A stretch of 64,000 nucleotides of DNA, taken from the NCBI GenBank assembly GCA_021202275.1, contig JAJQDI010000015.1:36537-100536 (forward strand), given 5' to 3'. The notes beneath the pieces were generated by a model. It did not search any database, was not told where the DNA came from, and worked only from the letters and a program-made list of their open reading frames with translations. Within the stretch, counting starts at the first letter, position 1. Every line of letters starts with the position of its first letter. The DNA is from Bacteroides sp. GTDB lineage: Bacteria > Bacteroidota > Bacteroidia > Bacteroidales > Bacteroidaceae. Of this stretch, positions 36,469 to 43,547 are shown one piece after another. Both the position numbers and the translations under genes were made by a program.

Positions 36469-37100
36469 AAAGAACCCAGAAATTAAACACAAAACAAACA
36501 AAACTGTATCATCCAGAGTTCGATTTCCCGTAAAACCATCAGGCTGCCATAGGGTTCTGACATCACTCTCCTTTGGGCAGCGGTTAAACATTCCTCCATA
36601 ACTACCCTCCTTTGACAAAGAGATTACAGATCTGGTATATACCGGAACATCCCAGGAAAGCAGTACGGTAAAACAGGTTAATCAGTAACCATTCCCAAGG
36701 GAACTGGTAACTAAACTAAATCTGATTATTAACCAAAACTGTTCCAATAATAACACTTCCTATTTCACGGACCATCAGATACACAAGAATGAACAGCGTG
36801 TAGCAATACAAAGAAATTTAAAATGGAACATGCAAGGTCTGGTATGCTCACCATCTATTTTGTGTGGTACTAACGGACGGTAACATGAAACATCCGACAG
36901 TTACTAATATCGTTTTAAGATTTCAACAATTTATCAAACATCCCAGTAAACCCTGACAAAGCCCGTAGCTAATTAGCACTTTTTCAGTTCAGTAAATAGC
37001 CACTCATCGCTTACGAACAATCTTTCTAAGTTTTTTATCACTCATCTAAAGTAATAAAATCATAATTATTTGGATAAAAAATCAATACTATATATCTTTG
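36469..37100. other. Host-prophage junction region, no gene seen
   Basis: About 630 AT-rich bases between the last host-like gene and the repressor. The left attachment site of the prophage should lie here, but its partner is outside the window, so it cannot be identified. No tRNA fragment is recognisable. Confidence 0.45.
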
Positions 37101-37631
37101 TTACTTAGACTTAGAATTAACGGATTGTTTCATATACTGTATAAACTCATCTTTTGACTGGATCAAACTATCTTTATCATTTAAGCTCTTTTTCAGTAAT
37201 ATATTCTCCAATTTCAGTCGCTCTGCTTCTGCCGTTAATTCCGAAATTTTCGACAAAAGCTGAGTGTGTTCATTCGGCCAGGACTCACTTGTAATCACAA
37301 CTCCTTCTTCATTTATTATTTTTTGAGTCCCGGTTTCCGGTAAAGATGAAATATTAACATTATGTCCACCAATGGTATTCGCTATCTGTGATTGGACCAT
37401 ATAATTACTTTTCAACATTTTTCCTTTACCTGTCAAAAGCCATTCCAGATCTACACCTTCAACATTTAATGCAATAGCATTTATCACTTCATACGAAGGT
37501 TTACTTTGCCTTCCGCCGATAATGGTATTCAGAGTGGGTTGTTTGATATTTGCTTTCCTGGAAAATTCACTCGCATTTCCTTGATACAAAACCTGTATGA
37601 TCTCTTTAATTCTTTCATTAATAGTTTCCAT
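37101..37631 (-). CDS. Prophage repressor, XRE-family HTH protein
   Basis: A 176-residue phage repressor. Residues 1-65 form the HTH domain (ASEFSRKANIKQPTLNTIIGGRQSKPSYEV, followed by LEWLLTGKGKML), a layout typical of Bacteroides prophage regulators. The central IANTIGGHNVNIS segment resembles the linker seen in these proteins. The C-terminal third is a coiled coil (LLSKISELTAEAERLKLENILLKKSLNDKD), probably for oligomerisation; no LexA-type peptidase domain is present. It is divergent from the rightward phage operon. Three ATGCAAWAGCAT palindromes, one in its own coding sequence and two in the intergenic region, are candidate operators. Confidence 0.85.
   Translation of the reverse strand: METINERIKEIIQVLYQGNASEFSRKANIKQPTLNTIIGGRQSKPSYEVINAIALNVEGVDLEWLLTGKGKMLKSNYMVQSQIANTIGGHNVNISSLPETGTQKIINEEGVVITSESWPNEHTQLLSKISELTAEAERLKLENILLKKSLNDKDSLIQSKDEFIQYMKQSVNSKSK
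37469..37480. promoter_or_regulatory. Candidate operator inside the repressor gene
   Basis: ATGCAATAGCAT, identical over 12 bases (and 14 with flanks) to the site at 37695-37706. Its position within the coding region recalls internal operators that let repressors limit their own transcription. Confidence 0.5.
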
Positions 37632-37650
37632 AAAGCCTTATTGTTAAATA

Positions 37651-37662
37651 ATGCAAAAGCAT
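37651..37662. promoter_or_regulatory. Candidate operator next to the repressor start
   Basis: ATGCAAAAGCAT, palindromic in its outer four bases on each side, 19 bases before the repressor start codon. A related half-site ATGCAAATG occurs at 37673. Confidence 0.55.
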
Positions 37663-37694
37663 CACATTTTCTATGCAAATGTTTTATTATTTAA

Positions 37695-37706
37695 ATGCAA
37701 TAGCAT
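37695..37706. promoter_or_regulatory. Candidate operator abutting the rightward promoter
   Basis: ATGCAATAGCAT ends one base before the TATATTTG box of the rightward promoter. A bound repressor would block that promoter. Confidence 0.6.
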
Positions 37707-37714
37707 TATATTTG
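37707..37714 (+). promoter_or_regulatory. Rightward early prophage promoter (-7 box)
   Basis: TATATTTG matches TAnnTTTG. A TTTT-rich stretch about 19 bases upstream may serve as -33. The first gene begins at 37783. Confidence 0.6.
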
Positions 37715-37782
37715 TGTTGTTGATTTACAAATTAATTAACAAAGATAGAAAATCATACCAAAATCGCAAAGCGAAGGATCAG

Positions 37783-38046
37783 ATGATTAACACATTTCAA
37801 CCAAATAATCCGATAAGATCAGGAATAAAAAAACAGAAAAAGTTAATTCCGGAAACAAACACAAATATCCTATTCAAAATGAAAGCAAAACACATACTAT
37901 GTATTTGGGTGATCAGCACATGTTTTTGCTGGGTTCACTGGACTGTATTTTTATTTTGTGCATACATGTTCTTCTATGTAGGGAAAAACTCACGAAGATT
38001 GATGCGTGAATTGGACTACGAAGACGAAGATGATGAATTCTTATAA
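37783..38046 (+). CDS. Small membrane protein, first gene of the rightward prophage operon
   Basis: An 87-residue protein started at ATG 37783 (MINTFQPNNPIRSG). The frame is open further upstream, but that part lies across the operator and promoter. A basic N-terminus leads into two hydrophobic stretches (HILCIWVISTCFCW and VFLFCAYMFFYVG), and the tail is very acidic (LDYEDEDDEFL). It is transcribed from the repressed early promoter. Early membrane proteins of this type are seen in phages for host takeover or superinfection functions, but I do not recognise this one. Confidence 0.6.
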   Translation: MINTFQPNNPIRSGIKKQKKLIPETNTNILFKMKAKHILCIWVISTCFCWVHWTVFLFCAYMFFYVGKNSRRLMRELDYEDEDDEFL

Positions 38047-38159
38047 ATAGCAGACTCTCTCTACCACAGACCAATACAGCAGGCGACTCTTTACAGCCAT
38101 CTACCTGCATGTATAAAAAATGAGAAAACCAAACATCCACGTCCACATCATAAAACTCC

Positions 38160-38969
38160 ATGAACTATCTTCTTTTGATCAATAATTTCTGGTCTGTAAG
38201 GCATATCCGGTCAATAACCGCTTATGAGGCTGATTTCTATTTCTATCTCCTGAAAGAATGCAACACACGAAAATGGCTCAATCCATTTGAATTGCCATCA
38301 AGAAACATTGAACTGGAACTGGGTATTTCCCGCAAAACCATATGTGAGGTGCGCAGCAAGCTCCAGCAAAAAGGGCTGATCAGGTACAAAGAAGGAGACA
38401 GACGCAAGACAGGTGCCTTCTATGAGATAATCAATGTTTCCGAAAGCAACCCGAATAGTAACGAGAATGGTAACCAAAAAGGTAACATACAGAGTAACCA
38501 AAAAGGTAACCCTGTATATAATAAACAGAAACAAAAAGATAGGTTCACCTTACCCGTCCCAACGAAAGCGGAAGAGAATTCTTCTTTGCTGAAACTTAAA
38601 AATTCTCTCAGCTGGAATTCAATCGACTGGGAGTTTGTCCGTAAGATCGAGGGAATAGAAGCCGAATATAGCCCGGTATGGAAATTAATTGAAAACGTAT
38701 ATACCAACCCCGGATACACAGTAGAGAATGTCGTTTCAGCTCTCAGGTCTTTGGTAAAAACAGGTAGTATGTGTGTAAAAGATACCACAAAGGACGATCT
38801 GCGGGCCGAACTCTCTTCACTGGGTATTCATCCGGCTGGTATAGATGAGATCCTGAATATAGCTACCGGCAACTACAAAATCCTTTGGGGACTGATCCTG
38901 CAGGTAAAACAGTCCAGAGGTAAAATAGTGATGCCACAGGCCTTTATTCTCTCCAGGTTGCGGACCTGA
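38160..38969 (+). CDS. Winged-helix replication-initiation-like phage protein
   Basis: A 269-residue protein with an N-terminal helix-turn-helix domain: EADFYFYLLKECNTRKWLNPF, then LELGISRKTICEVRSKLQQKGLIRYKEG at about residues 45-75. It resembles the N-terminal domain of phage replication initiators and DnaD/O-type proteins. A linker at residues 96-119 consists of six four-residue repeats of the form (S/G)Nxx, encoded by six tandem 12-bp repeats. The C-terminal domain (SLGIHPAGIDEILNIATGNYKILWGLILQV) is helical. In lambda the origin iterons lie within gene O; the same arrangement is suggested here. A DnaA domain IV-like gene follows, which strengthens a replication role. That role is inferred. 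Confidence 0.65.
   Translation: MNYLLLINNFWSVRHIRSITAYEADFYFYLLKECNTRKWLNPFELPSRNIELELGISRKTICEVRSKLQQKGLIRYKEGDRRKTGAFYEIINVSESNPNSNENGNQKGNIQSNQKGNPVYNKQKQKDRFTLPVPTKAEENSSLLKLKNSLSWNSIDWEFVRKIEGIEAEYSPVWKLIENVYTNPGYTVENVVSALRSLVKTGSMCVKDTTKDDLRAELSSLGIHPAGIDEILNIATGNYKILWGLILQVKQSRGKIVMPQAFILSRLRT
38445..38516 (+). repeat. Six tandem 12-bp iterons inside the replication gene, candidate phage origin
   Basis: Consecutive 12-mers begin AGCAAC, AGTAAC, GGTAAC, GGTAAC, AGTAAC and GGTAAC at 38445, 38457, 38469, 38481, 38493 and 38505. The third and fifth share GTAACCAAAAA. The array is AT-rich in its second halves and in phase with codons. It is a candidate origin by analogy with lambda. Confidence 0.6.
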
Positions 38970-39148
38970 TCCTGGTATACTTATCAGGTGGTTGCCTTAT
39001 CATTCATCACACAAAGGGGCTTTATTGAAAAACAAAATCTACTCTTCGGTTCCTCCTGATATCCTGAGCCTCACCCACAACAGATCCGAACAATAGAGCA
39101 ACCTATATAAAACCAAAACAAATCAACACAACAAATACAATAACAGAC

Positions 39149-39481
39149 ATGAAGCATACCACTCCCATGCAGAAAGCAGATACAAGAGAAAGACTGAAAG
39201 AATCAGCTACATTCTATGCCCGTAGATTAGGCATTACTTACAACGAATTTATCTGCCACGACCGATCCATGGATCTTGTAGACAAACGCCATGTAATCTG
39301 GTACTTTCTCCGCGGTGAAGGCTATTTACCAGTAGATATGGAAAGCGTTTTTGGTTTTAGTCACAGTTCCATATCCTATGGGACCAAACGTATTAAAGAA
39401 TTGATCACGATAAAAGACAATAAGATTTTATTACTTATCGGAGTTATCGACGCGTCGATAACTCACAACCCTTTTATTTGA
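39149..39481 (+). CDS. DnaA domain IV-like DNA-binding protein
   Basis: A 110-residue protein resembling only the C-terminal DNA-binding domain (domain IV) of DnaA. RHVIWYFLRGEGYLPVDMESVFGFSHSSISYGTKRIKEL matches the domain's pattern of a helix with R..a.Y..R, a conserved hydrophobic-glycine turn, then the HSS/HST recognition segment. No AAA+ ATPase domain is present. It follows the iteron-bearing gene, so it may bind the phage origin or repress host DnaA binding. Its last 14 codons contain a 24-bp palindrome. The start is ATG 39149; a short upstream leader of 180 bases holds no gene. Confidence 0.65.
   Translation: MKHTTPMQKADTRERLKESATFYARRLGITYNEFICHDRSMDLVDKRHVIWYFLRGEGYLPVDMESVFGFSHSSISYGTKRIKELITIKDNKILLLIGVIDASITHNPFI
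39441..39464. promoter_or_regulatory. 24-bp perfect palindrome, candidate operator
   Basis: The core GTTATCGACGCGTCGATAAC (39443-39462) extends by GA and TC to a perfect 24-bp palindrome. It lies in the last codons of the DnaA-like gene and 13 bases before the promoter at 39477. Confidence 0.6.
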
Positions 39482-39508
39482 TAACTTTTCTTTATACCTG
39501 TAGTTTTG
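39477..39508 (+). promoter_or_regulatory. Promoter of the sigma-like and packaging genes
   Basis: TTTG at 39477-39480, 20 bases, then TAGTTTTG at 39501-39508. The next start codon is at 39612. Confidence 0.6.
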
Positions 39509-39611
39509 CTAAAGTTTATGTATAGAGATTAAAAACATCTGATACAAGCAATAACGGTTACTATCGTACGAGAAGAGGTAAACAAAGTAATTAAAAATAG
39601 AACTCAACTAT

Positions 39612-39914
39612 ATGCGTAATACTCAGGCAGACCTGATCATTTCCCGATATGTCTCGGAAGGCAAACTTTATTCCATGACAGGATTTCTTATTTTCTCTGA
39701 GAATATTCACAGAAACCATGAGTTAAGATCGGACTTCGTTCAACAAATAGCACTTGTATTACTTGAATATAAGGACATTGAAAAAATACGGATCATGTCC
39801 GAACGGGGAGAACTGGATAGTTTCATACGCAAAATCATCCGCAATCAGTATATTAAATATCTAAACTCAATTCATGGAAAGTATGAAAGAGGAAGACAAT
39901 CTATTAGCAAATAA
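39612..39914 (+). CDS. Sigma-70 region 2-like protein (first half of a split sigma factor)
   Basis: A 100-residue protein whose HELRSDFVQQIALVLLEYKD and GELDSFIRKIIRNQYIKYLNS segments resemble sigma-70 region 2 helices (the D..QE.....L and F..Y....I.N patterns). Region 4 is missing here but is present in the next ORF, which overlaps it by 41 bases in another frame. Either a single phage sigma factor has been split by a frameshift in this sequence (removing one base of the AAA near 39890 would join them), or two subunits act together as in bipartite sigma factors. It would direct late gene transcription. The similarity is moderate and read by eye. Confidence 0.5.
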   Translation: MRNTQADLIISRYVSEGKLYSMTGFLIFSENIHRNHELRSDFVQQIALVLLEYKDIEKIRIMSERGELDSFIRKIIRNQYIKYLNSIHGKYERGRQSISK

Positions 39915-40293
39915 AAAAAGATCAGTCGTAGAGTCCGAATTAGGCAGAAGGATCACAGAGATAGAGAATGAATACTTCGGATGCGAAGATTCCTCTTTGA
40001 TGGATGTATTCAAACAACTGGATCTCACAGAACGAAGGTTACTGCTGATATACGCAGAACTGGCATCTTTTCGGAAAGTAGCGAAAATCTACAATTGCTC
40101 GGAGGCAACCATACGGGCAAGGATAAAAACGATAAGAAAAAAATTTGAACACTTGTATGACAGAAGATATGAATTTATTGAAAGACCTGATCATGATAAC
40201 GATCATAGTTGTCTTTATCGTAGATCTCTCAGGAGCTATCCTGAGTATGAAAATGTGCATCTGGAGGGTATTGAAAGGAACTGCGACTTATAG
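39874..40293 (+). CDS. Sigma-70 region 4-like protein (second half of a split sigma factor)
   Basis: A 139-residue protein with a region 4-like helix-turn-helix: QLDLTERRLLLIYAELASFRKVAKIYNCSEATIRARIKTIRKKFE at about residues 47-92. The first 40 residues are charged linker. The last 45 residues (after LYDRRYEF) look low in structure and overlap by 137 bases a membrane protein gene in another frame, so the native end may be earlier. It overlaps the region 2-like ORF at its start. Together the two would make a sigma factor of the usual 180-200 residues. GerE-type or other HTH regulators are an alternative. Confidence 0.5.
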   Translation: MESMKEEDNLLANKKRSVVESELGRRITEIENEYFGCEDSSLMDVFKQLDLTERRLLLIYAELASFRKVAKIYNCSEATIRARIKTIRKKFEHLYDRRYEFIERPDHDNDHSCLYRRSLRSYPEYENVHLEGIERNCDL

Positions 40294-40504
40294 ACCGATA
40301 TCGCTGAAACCTCTGGATTGCAGCCTCTGCTCCACATGGTGGGCATGTATTATTTTCTTGATACTCACGTCGCAGTTGTCAATAAAAACCCTGATGTACA
40401 CGGCATTACTGGCATTCTATGCGGAAAATATAGGATATATCCTGATCGCCGTAAAAGACATTGTCGGAGCCGCGGTAGATAAAATAACCCATAAAATAGT
40501 ATAG
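40157..40504 (+). CDS. Small phage membrane protein
   Basis: A 115-residue membrane protein started at ATG 40157; ATG 40169 (MNLLKDLIMITIIVV) is equally good. It has an N-terminal helix (LIMITIIVVFIVDLSGAIL), a loop with SLKPLDCSLCSTWW (CxxC), and two further helices (CIIFLILTSQLS, TALLAFYAENIGYILIAV). Short proteins with a CSLC-TWW loop recur beside packaging genes in Bacteroides phages as far as I recall, but the function is unknown. The start lies 137 bases inside the sigma-like ORF. It is followed after one base by the next gene. Confidence 0.6.
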   Translation: MTEDMNLLKDLIMITIIVVFIVDLSGAILSMKMCIWRVLKGTATYRPISLKPLDCSLCSTWWACIIFLILTSQLSIKTLMYTALLAFYAENIGYILIAVKDIVGAAVDKITHKIV

Positions 40505-40505
40505 T

Positions 40506-40865
40506 ATGATAACATTGACCAGCTCTCAGAGAGAACGTCTGCGCCCTTATGAAAATACATTGGAAAAGGTTTTCTTCCATACCGAAAAAACCCATTTCGT
40601 AGATTACCATACCACCCGGGAACTGGGTAACATATACAGGGAGATCACAGGAAATGAGGATTGCACCTCCTGCGCAGGCAAAACCTTTATCAAACGCCTT
40701 TCGGCATGGTATTGCGGGAATAAGGACGGCATTTTGCCTAAGGAAGATCCGATTGTAAGAACCAGATCAGCTGCCCGCAAGAAAACAGAAAAAAAGTACA
40801 CACACCTAAAAAATCAAACAAATGACCAAAGAAGAATACAACTTCCTGAGCAAGTTCACCAGTAA
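40506..40865 (+). CDS. Phage protein of unknown function with a CxxC motif
   Basis: A 119-residue protein starting one base after the membrane protein gene. The conserved-looking core is FVDYHTTRELGNIYREITGNEDCTSCAGKTFIKRLSAWY, with a CTSC pair followed by a helix. The downstream gene has a similar core, so these are probably diverged tandem duplicates. The C-terminus is basic (ARKKTEKKYTHLKNQTNDQRR). It overlaps the next gene by 44 bases. A small zinc-containing or disulfide-bonded DNA-associated protein is possible. It lies directly upstream of the terminase genes. Confidence 0.6.
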   Translation: MITLTSSQRERLRPYENTLEKVFFHTEKTHFVDYHTTRELGNIYREITGNEDCTSCAGKTFIKRLSAWYCGNKDGILPKEDPIVRTRSAARKKTEKKYTHLKNQTNDQRRIQLPEQVHQ

Positions 40866-41115
40866 TTTCAAGACAGTGGAAGAGTCGGGATACAGCCGGA
40901 ATATAGGCAGAAAAGACAGAAAGAAGCTAAAGGCTATATACGAAAAGGAACAAGGAGAAAAATATCTTAAAAACATCTTTTGTTCAGCTTGTCTGGCCGA
41001 ACTGTTAAGTCTGCTGAAGCCACACTATAATAAATACAGCGAAAAACTAAACCGGAAAAAAGAAAATGAAACAGCAACAGAAGAAGAATCCTCCAGGCCG
41101 CCCGAAGAAGTTTAA
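40822..41115 (+). CDS. Phage protein of unknown function, second CxxC paralogue
   Basis: A 97-residue protein with a core RKDRKKLKAIYEKEQGEKYLKNIFCSACLAELLSLLKPHY, matching the arrangement of the preceding gene (basic helix, Tyr, CSAC, helix, aromatic-Tyr). The C-terminal tail is charged and proline-rich (ATEEESSRPPEEV) and overlaps the terminase small subunit gene by 50 bases. No recognised family. Confidence 0.6.
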   Translation: MTKEEYNFLSKFTSNFKTVEESGYSRNIGRKDRKKLKAIYEKEQGEKYLKNIFCSACLAELLSLLKPHYNKYSEKLNRKKENETATEEESSRPPEEV

Positions 41116-41434
41116 AAATGCGAAGCAATTCGAACGGCAGGTATCCGAACTGATCAGGAAATTGCGGGCAGAAGGCGCGGCAATCACCCCGGAAGCCATA
41201 GCGGCCTATTTAGATGTAGATATAAAAACCCTGTGGAATTATGGCCACGCAGAGGGCTACGAAGAGTTTTTCCCCGTCGCGAGAAGACTCATGCGGGAAG
41301 TCCAGGCCGATTTTATAGATAAATCCCTCAGTGGAAAATACAAATCTTCCGTAGCTATTTTCCTGATGAAAAATAATTTCGGATATACCGATCGTCAGGA
41401 AGTGGTAGTCACCGGATTTGATATAGAATTCTGA
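41066..41434 (+). CDS. Terminase small subunit / DNA-packaging protein
   Basis: A 122-residue protein starting MKQQQKKNPPGRPKKFKNAK, an AT-hook-like basic start. A helix-turn-helix follows (ITPEAIAAYLDVDIKTLWNYGHAEG) and then a helical region with DFIDKSLSGKYKSSVAIFLMKNNFGYTD. The last stretch, KNNFGYTDRQEV, is a frequent ending in gp3-type small terminases. The protein recognises phage DNA and loads the large subunit. The stop TGA is immediately followed by the TTG start of the large subunit. Confidence 0.85.
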   Translation: MKQQQKKNPPGRPKKFKNAKQFERQVSELIRKLRAEGAAITPEAIAAYLDVDIKTLWNYGHAEGYEEFFPVARRLMREVQADFIDKSLSGKYKSSVAIFLMKNNFGYTDRQEVVVTGFDIEF

Positions 41435-42736
41435 TTGAAACACAAGATTAAGATATACGGCAGGCTTTCTCCGTATGAATGGCAAAGCCAGGTGCATGCC
41501 TACATAGACGAGATACGGAAACGCCCGGTCAAAGTAGCGGAGACTATAGTTATCAAGGCTGCGAGACAACGTTTCGGCAAGTCTTCGTTCACCAAGGCCG
41601 AGTTGCTTCGTTTCGCGCTTTCCGATCCGCGTTCTGTCAACTCGTACGTCACTCCGGAACTGGGATTGGCAAGGAAAATGTTCAGGGAGATAGTGAAGGC
41701 GGCGCACCCCTTCATACACAGCAAGAACGGGCAGGAGCTGACCATCGAATTCGTCAACGGTTCCCTGATCCGGTTTCATTCGGAAAAACAGGGAGAATCG
41801 CTGCGGGGATATACAACTACCGGCGTGCTGATCGTGGATGAAGGAAGTTCTTTCAAAGATACTACATTCTACGAATATATTGCGCCCTGGGTCACCGTTC
41901 ACAAAGCCCTGACGATCATCATTTCCACCCCGAAGTTCAAAGTCGGATTTTTCTATGAATCCTACAAGGAAGGATGCGACGAGACAAATCCCTATTACAG
42001 AACATTCGACTGGGTACGGAGCTACCCGGTGCCCATCGCGCCGGAAGACCTTGCCAAAAAAGACAAAATGCCTGCGATGAAATGGCAGTCCGAATACGAA
42101 GGTGAATTCATCGACGCGCAGGGCACTGTTTTCGATCTTTCAGGATGTTTTTCTCAGGAGGGTACCAGCCAGCCCTATTTTGAGATCTACCTGGGGCTGG
42201 ACTTCGGGACAGGTTCCGGAAAAGACCGTACAGTGCTGACAGGTATCAACGAGTTTGGCAGGCAGGTATTTATATGGGCTACCAACGACCTGTCTCCGGG
42301 AGAACAGGTAGAGCAGATATGCGAAATATTAGATACATTCACTTACGATGATACAGGAAACAGGGGACAGAGAGTGGTACGGTCGAAAATAAAGTCTTTC
42401 TATGTAGAGCAGAACAGCATTGGTAAGATCTATTCGGACGCGATCATACGACGCGGGTACACCATTCATCCGTTCGTTACGACAAATTCAACCAAGCGGA
42501 AGCTGGTGGAGAGCCTGCAGGTGGCTTTCCAAAGAAAAGAGGTGAAACTGAAGGTAGATCCGATACAGCTGACCGAACTCAGTTTTTACGAATCAAAGAC
42601 AAACCCTGTGACCAATCTTGTCACTTACAACGCACCGCCGGGTATGCACGACGACCACGTGATCGCCCTGATGCTTGCTTACAAGGGTTACCAGGAAAAT
42701 ATATCCGACGAAAATAAATATGAGATAATATTATGA
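41435..42736 (+). CDS. Terminase large subunit
   Basis: A 433-residue packaging motor. It appears to start at TTG 41435, directly after the small-subunit stop, because no in-frame ATG precedes the ATPase motif. A Walker A-like AARQRFGKSSF lies near residue 43 and Walker B GVLIVDEGSSF near 130, followed by the coupling motif ISTP. The RNase H-like nuclease domain has GLDFGTGSGKDRT near 248 and the last acidic cluster in PPGMHDDHVIALMLAYKG near 405. It translocates phage DNA and cuts it at each headful or cos site. It overlaps the next gene by 4 bases. No portal gene follows, which is unusual. Confidence 0.92.
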   Translation: MKHKIKIYGRLSPYEWQSQVHAYIDEIRKRPVKVAETIVIKAARQRFGKSSFTKAELLRFALSDPRSVNSYVTPELGLARKMFREIVKAAHPFIHSKNGQELTIEFVNGSLIRFHSEKQGESLRGYTTTGVLIVDEGSSFKDTTFYEYIAPWVTVHKALTIIISTPKFKVGFFYESYKEGCDETNPYYRTFDWVRSYPVPIAPEDLAKKDKMPAMKWQSEYEGEFIDAQGTVFDLSGCFSQEGTSQPYFEIYLGLDFGTGSGKDRTVLTGINEFGRQVFIWATNDLSPGEQVEQICEILDTFTYDDTGNRGQRVVRSKIKSFYVEQNSIGKIYSDAIIRRGYTIHPFVTTNSTKRKLVESLQVAFQRKEVKLKVDPIQLTELSFYESKTNPVTNLVTYNAPPGMHDDHVIALMLAYKGYQENISDENKYEIIL

Positions 42737-43017
42737 CAAAAAAGTTTACATGGGAAGACGTATCCATCGGACAGTTTCATCAGATCCTGGCTATTATGGG
42801 TATGAAAAAGAGTGAGTTCGACAAGGCGATAGATGTCCTTAGTGTACTCTCGGGAGAAACATCTGAAAGCTACAAGAACATGCCTCTGGAAGTGGTAACG
42901 GATCTATTACAAAAGATCGAGGGTCTTACGGCACAAAACCTGAAGCCACGTTTCGTAGGAGGAAAATACGTAGTAGAGGGAACCACATACCTACTGACCC
43001 CTGTGCCGAAAAGATGA
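42733..43017 (+). CDS. Tail assembly chaperone-like protein, N-terminal half
   Basis: A 94-residue protein beginning MTKKFTWEDVSIGQFHQILA, a start I associate with tail assembly chaperones of Bacteroides phages. It continues IDVLSVLSGETSESYKNMPLEVVTDLL and ends after GGKYVVEGTTYLLTPVPKR. In related proteins as I recall them the chain continues into the MTAGQFIDYQ segment, which here starts the next ORF through an ATGA overlap. One extra A in the A4 run at about 43008 would join the two. Either the family is split here or this is another indel. The function assigned is to coat the tape measure protein during tail assembly. Confidence 0.6.
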   Translation: MTKKFTWEDVSIGQFHQILAIMGMKKSEFDKAIDVLSVLSGETSESYKNMPLEVVTDLLQKIEGLTAQNLKPRFVGGKYVVEGTTYLLTPVPKR

Positions 43018-43547
43018 CAGCCGGACAGTTTATCGACTATCAGCTCACCCTGGAGAAGAATCCCGACGATGTAGCCATGTTGTGTGCTATATTGCTCGTT
43101 CCCAAAGGAAAGAAATATGGAGAGGGATACGATGTGATGGAACTCCGTCAAACGCTCTACGATAAATTCCCGTATATAGATAGTATGGGGATAAGTTTTT
43201 TTGCAAAAGAGGTTCGACGTGTTGTCCGCCTTTACTCTCTACTCTTCAATCAGGAAAATGAAGAAAGAACTGAAGAAGGAAAAGGATCCCCGGAAGAGAC
43301 AGATCCTGGAGAAGGCGATAGGAAAGGCAAAGAAAGCGGCAGACGAGATTCTGCATACGTCTGGGACAGTGTGATCAGGCAGATCGTCCAGGCCTACAAC
43401 GTAGATAAATACCAGGTATTTGAAATGAGCTTAGTCGAATTCCTCAACGACGCGACCACCTGCAAGCGTGAAATCCTGAGACACAACAAACAGGTCGAAG
43501 AGAAGATAAAACAGATGCGTAAAGGGAGAAAAGGAAGAGGACGATGA
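43014..43547 (+). CDS. Tail assembly chaperone-like protein, C-terminal half, with probable frame error
   Basis: The ORF of 177 residues begins MTAGQFIDYQLTLEKNPDDV and PKGKKYGEGYDVMELRQTL, as in the second half of the chaperone family. After a T7 run at 43196-43202 the sequence becomes unnatural (EERTEEGKGSPEETDPGEGD). Reading with six T instead gives LQKRFDVLSAFTLYSS, then KMKKELKKEKDPRKRQILEK and a stop at 43372-43374, which looks like the true C-terminus. A separate gene could then start at GTG 43371 in the original frame (IRQIVQAYNVDKYQVFEMS, 58 residues), overlapping that stop. Chaperone genes often use programmed frameshifts, so this region may encode two products. Confidence 0.55.
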   Translation: MTAGQFIDYQLTLEKNPDDVAMLCAILLVPKGKKYGEGYDVMELRQTLYDKFPYIDSMGISFFAKEVRRVVRLYSLLFNQENEERTEEGKGSPEETDPGEGDRKGKESGRRDSAYVWDSVIRQIVQAYNVDKYQVFEMSLVEFLNDATTCKREILRHNKQVEEKIKQMRKGRKGRGR

